Part shown: piece after piece, positions 12,271 to 15,019 of the stretch
Position numbering within the stretch: position 1 is the stretch's first letter
Layout of the letters: every line of letters begins with the position of its first letter
Assembly (NCBI GenBank): GCA_014523625.1
Contig: JAATVP010000056.1
Location: forward strand, 1-15,019
Reading direction: 5' to 3'
Source: Nitrososphaerales archaeon TH5896
GTDB taxonomy: Archaea > Thermoproteota > Nitrososphaeria > Nitrososphaerales > Nitrososphaeraceae
Length of the DNA stretch: 15,019 nucleotides
Made by a program: the position numbers and the translations under genes
Notes under the pieces: model-generated
Databases searched by the model: none
What the model saw: only the letters and a program-made list of their open reading frames with translations
What the model was told of the DNA's origin: nothing

Positions 12271-13827
12271 ATGAAGCTCTCCGTTATCGATTTAGGATAC
12301 AATTCTATTAAGTTAGTATGCTATAAGATAAACTCTGACGGTACATTTAGGGCTTATGATAGAAGAAGCATCAAGACAAAAATCGGAAGAGGACTAACTG
12401 AAAGTGGTTACCTTAGTGAGGTAGCAAATAGGGATACCATTGAAAGTCTTAGACTATTTAGAGATATTTTAGTCTCTGACAACGTAAATAATATTCTGGC
12501 GGTAGCGACGAGTGCCGTACGAGAGGCAAAGAATAGAACTAGATTTCTATCAGAAATTTATGATAAGACCGGATTCTCATTTAGGATACTTTCACATAAA
12601 GAAGAATCGTATTATTCATGGTGTGGAGCTCTCCATTCAACATGTATCGCAGACGTACTTTTCTTCGACCTTGGCGGAGGGAGCTTGGAGTTAGTACATT
12701 CTCAGGATTTCAAGATTCGCAATCATCTCTCACTCCAATTAGGTGCCTTACGAATGGCGAGAATGTTAAATCAGAAAAACGAAGACCTTGGAAAAAAGTA
12801 CATTCGAAAGAGTCTCATGAAGCTGGAGCAGCGCATTTTAAAATCGCTTCCAGATAGGAAACAATTCGCCTTTAGTCCTGATGTTACCATCGTAGGAGTA
12901 GGAGGGACGATTCGAACTGTTGCACAGTACGACCAAGATCAAACCAACTATCCTTTGGACAGGATCAATAACTACAAGATGAAAATTGAACATATAGAAG
13001 AGATAACTGAAAAGCTAGCCGGTATGTCGATATCTGAAATCAGTGAAATTGAATCAATAGGAAGTAGCCGAGCCGATACAGTTGTCCCTGGATGTTATGT
13101 CATATCATCGCTTATGAGAAAGCTTGAGTATGATTCTGTCGTAGTAAGTACTGAAGGGTTGAGGGAAGGTTTAGTGCTTTCTTTCATTAACGATACTGGG
13201 TATCTATCTTCTGATAGCATCCAACCAACTCTTCGGTCGCAAGTCGAGCACATTGTAGAGACTGGTTGTAGGCGCTTATCCCCTCCGGGTCGTTATCACG
13301 AGTTTCTAGAGACATTATTATCTGCTGGCCTATTCAAGGAAAGAGAACATCAAATCTTGATTGAAGCTCTTCAACGGGTCCGTCAATTCCATAGCATCCT
13401 CAATACAAACACATTATTCTATGCCTTGATAGACGACCAATACAAGAATCTGAGCCACGGCGAGCTGCTAGTTCTATGTCTTTCTATCATATATTCAAAG
13501 AAGCCAAAGGCTTCTAATCGTTTATTTGCGAAGTATAAGTCAATTCTTCATACCCCTCAAAACAAAAGATCGATCGAAAAGATATCCTCTTGTCTCAACC
13601 TTATTGCAGCTATTGAAAAGAGTCATGCAACTATACATCATGTAGAGTATGACGGAAACAATTTCCACATCGATCTGAGATGTAATGATATAACTAAATT
13701 TCCAAGATATTTGTTTGAAGAGGCAAAAAAATCCTTGGTTTTGGCATTGAGCATCCCTATAGATTACAACGTACGTTTAGAATCCCATGACATCGAGGTG
13801 AAGGTTGAGGACAAGAGCATATTTTGA
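12271..13827 (+). CDS. ppx: Exopolyphosphatase / pppGpp phosphohydrolase (Ppx/GppA)
   Basis: This 518-residue ASKHA-fold enzyme has phosphate-1 motif IDLGYNSIKL (6-15), ATSAVREAKN (79-88), catalytic-glutamate region SHKEES (108-113), phosphate-2 motif FDLGGGSLEL (132-141), VGVGGTIRTVA (208-218), SRADTVVPG (266-274) and STEGLREGLVL (293-303). Ppx removes terminal phosphate from polyphosphate. GppA activity on pppGpp is less likely in an archaeon. Residues about 320-415 correspond to the C-terminal HD-like helical domain of long Ppx proteins, but the usual histidines (H-x-x-x-Y-L and Y-H-R/K) are replaced by Asn/Thr and Ser, so that domain appears non-catalytic. The remaining 100 residues form a further C-terminal domain. 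The ATG is preceded by GGAAGGAA. The gene follows sixA by 82 nt on the same strand and probably shares its transcript. Confidence 0.9.
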   Translation: MKLSVIDLGYNSIKLVCYKINSDGTFRAYDRRSIKTKIGRGLTESGYLSEVANRDTIESLRLFRDILVSDNVNNILAVATSAVREAKNRTRFLSEIYDKTGFSFRILSHKEESYYSWCGALHSTCIADVLFFDLGGGSLELVHSQDFKIRNHLSLQLGALRMARMLNQKNEDLGKKYIRKSLMKLEQRILKSLPDRKQFAFSPDVTIVGVGGTIRTVAQYDQDQTNYPLDRINNYKMKIEHIEEITEKLAGMSISEISEIESIGSSRADTVVPGCYVISSLMRKLEYDSVVVSTEGLREGLVLSFINDTGYLSSDSIQPTLRSQVEHIVETGCRRLSPPGRYHEFLETLLSAGLFKEREHQILIEALQRVRQFHSILNTNTLFYALIDDQYKNLSHGELLVLCLSIIYSKKPKASNRLFAKYKSILHTPQNKRSIEKISSCLNLIAAIEKSHATIHHVEYDGNNFHIDLRCNDITKFPRYLFEEAKKSLVLALSIPIDYNVRLESHDIEVKVEDKSIF

Positions 13828-14117
13828 AAACAGGAATCGACACTAGGAGTAACTACTGATATCACATATTCTATGAGTTGACCTTAGGAACGAGCATCTT
13901 CGAGTGCGGTAAGATAGACTAGGTTACTTATTCCATTAGCTTTATTCGGTGCATCGCACGTTAATCAGTATTTTTTAAGTCAATCTTACTCCATTAGGTC
14001 TATACATAACCGGGGAATGTATTGATTATATAGATTATTATTTCATACATAATGTACCATAGAATTCATTCATAATCCCTATATTCCAGCTAGCGATATT
14101 TCTAGAAAAGTGTAAGA

Positions 14118-14249
14118 ATGCAAATGCGAACTAAAGGGACAGCAAATGAATCCATCGATGAGGCACTAGTTGTGAGACTTCGAAATCGAACAAACAATAA
14201 CTTGTTTATCAGGCTCCATGAATACAAGAGTATACATAATTATGAATAG
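14118..14249 (+). CDS. Doubtful small ORF (43 residues)
   Basis: The frame starts ATGCAAATGCG and encodes a 43-residue basic, Asn- and Arg-rich peptide with no membrane segment or known motif. TGTAAGA just before the ATG is only weakly like a ribosome-binding site, and a possible CTATATT box lies about 37 nt upstream. The surrounding DNA has many stops, so chance occurrence is a serious alternative. Confidence 0.2.
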   Translation: MQMRTKGTANESIDEALVVRLRNRTNNNLFIRLHEYKSIHNYE

Positions 14250-14283
14250 AGTGGAACATAGGCTTTCCCAACCTCATCATGCT

Positions 14284-14324
14284 TATTTGATAGTTATTCA
14301 TTGTTTCAACGATGATATCAAATA
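14284..14324 (+). ncRNA. Long bulged hairpin (possible structured RNA)
   Basis: TATTTGATA (14284-14292) and TATCAAATA (14316-14324) form a perfect 9-bp outer stem. Inside, TCATTGT (14298-14304) pairs with ACGATGA (14309-14315) with one G-U wobble, leaving a 5-nt one-sided bulge and a 4-nt loop. On the minus strand the wobble becomes an A-C mismatch, so a plus-strand transcript is favoured. No T tract follows, so a simple terminator is unlikely. The function is unknown. Confidence 0.3.
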
Positions 14325-14690
14325 GCTGCAGATTATATGTAGTTTCATAAGTGGACAAAAATGGTAGTCTAATAATTCGAGGCAGGACGAATTTCTTCTC
14401 ATCACAAAGAACCGATCAAAGCTAACTCTCGGGTTGGAATTTTCAAATAACTGGGTTTTTGGTTTGATACTAATCTTAAGATAAGGAATTAGTCAATTTA
14501 ATACCTGCGAAAAAACATCTTTTTATTCGCAATCTTCTTTGATAGTAAAAAATATAGTTGCAGCTCTCAAATAAGATACCTGTACATTGAGAGGATCAAA
14601 TGTGCATAGAATAGAAAGAAAACGATAATGCATACACTTCATTCAGATGAGAACCAACCAACATTCTTCGCAATTCACCCTTTATTCATA

Positions 14691-14912
14691 TTACTCTGTT
14701 CGAATCCGATTCTTGTAGTTCTTTCGAACCTCTAAGGAAATTGTCATTAAACCAATACCAAATGGTATCGCCACAATTCCAAGAAGCATACACAATGACG
14801 TGTATGGTTCATCTCCAAAGCTCCATTTCATAAATGTGACCGAACCCACAAGAAGTACCATCAGAGGTACATTCATGCCTACTGCCATTGCCGCTATCAG
14901 TAACGGATGCAA
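14691..14912 (-). CDS. Small two-helix membrane protein
   Basis: This 73-residue protein has two predicted membrane segments (about 4-28, rich in Leu, Val, Met and Ala, and about 38-58, CMLLGIVAIPFGIGLMTIS). They are separated by a short loop with Trp, Gly and Asp, and the protein ends in a basic tail (RKNYKNRIRTE) that should lie in the cytoplasm. I do not recognise a family. It starts at TTG 14912, and a TTTATAAA box about 32 nt upstream on the minus strand (14939-14950) suggests a nearly leaderless transcript. The clear membrane pattern and basic end support a real gene. Confidence 0.5.
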   Translation of the reverse strand: MHPLLIAAMAVGMNVPLMVLLVGSVTFMKWSFGDEPYTSLCMLLGIVAIPFGIGLMTISLEVRKNYKNRIRTE

Positions 14913-14938
14913 TTTAGCAAGGTGTATTGGCTGTTAGT

Positions 14939-14950
14939 ATTTATAAATAT
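14939..14950 (-). promoter_or_regulatory. TATA-like box of the small membrane protein gene
   Basis: ATATTTATAAAT read on the minus strand is centred about 32 nt before the TTG start at 14912. It is the only strong TATA-like element near this gene. Confidence 0.35.
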
Positions 14951-15019
14951 TGGAGAGTAGGTGCAACCCAAATAATGGAATGCAATTTACACCGACTATG
15001 TCTTTGAGACACGAGAGAT

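Larger units (their letters stand above)
13828..14690. other. AT-rich gene-poor region after ppx
   Basis: This 863-nt stretch carries no recognised gene. It contains a T6 tract near 13971-13976 (AGTATTTTTTAAG) that could end the ppx transcript, a doubtful 43-residue frame at 14118-14249, the hairpin at 14284-14324 and inverted arms ACTAAT / ATTAGT near 14468-14492. Nothing else stands out. Confidence 0.5.

Overview
This window most likely comes from a thaumarchaeon (ammonia-oxidising archaeon, Nitrososphaerales-like). The inference rests on several features. The tRNA has no encoded CCA. TATA-like boxes sit about 27-34 nt before start codons, so transcripts look leaderless or nearly so. TTG starts are frequent. 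Archaeal-type AbrB-PhoU fusions occur, together with stand-alone receiver-domain proteins and a moderately AT-rich base composition. The assignment is inferred, not proven by a marker gene.

Left region (1-1700): a complete tRNA-Val(GAC) is followed about 0.95 kb later by an 18-bp exact copy of its 3' end. This is the footprint expected of integration at a tRNA gene. The bounded segment holds one convincing gene, a LEA/apolipoprotein-like protein made of 11-residue repeats encoded by a nearly perfect 33-bp tandem array. No integrase is visible. A dispersed repeat containing TGTCAG occurs three times in and next to this segment.

Region 1700-5530: two divergent receiver-domain proteins (one stand-alone, one with an unrecognised N-terminal 105 residues), a winged-helix-like hypothetical protein, and a class V (isopenicillin N epimerase / cysteine desulfurase-like) PLP enzyme in which the PLP-nitrogen-binding Asp is replaced by Asn.

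Central and right region (5640-13830): a phosphate-homeostasis locus. pstC and pstA overlap by one base with an internal Shine-Dalgarno. They are followed by pstB, phoU and an AbrB-PhoU fusion regulator, the last having its own promoter. After a convergently oriented HAD-family nucleotidase-like gene come sixA (histidine phosphatase) and a Ppx/GppA polyphosphatase. The locus contains no phosphate-binding protein PstS and no PhoR/PhoB pair. Together the genes could couple phosphate import (PstCAB), transport and transcription control (PhoU, AbrB-PhoU), phosphate release from nucleotides (HAD protein) and polyphosphate turnover (Ppx). AT-rich palindromic motifs of the CTATATA/TATATAG type lie before pstB and abrB-phoU and, more weakly, before pstC.

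Right end (13830-15019): mostly AT-rich and gene-poor, with one structured hairpin, a doubtful 43-aa ORF and a small two-helix membrane protein.
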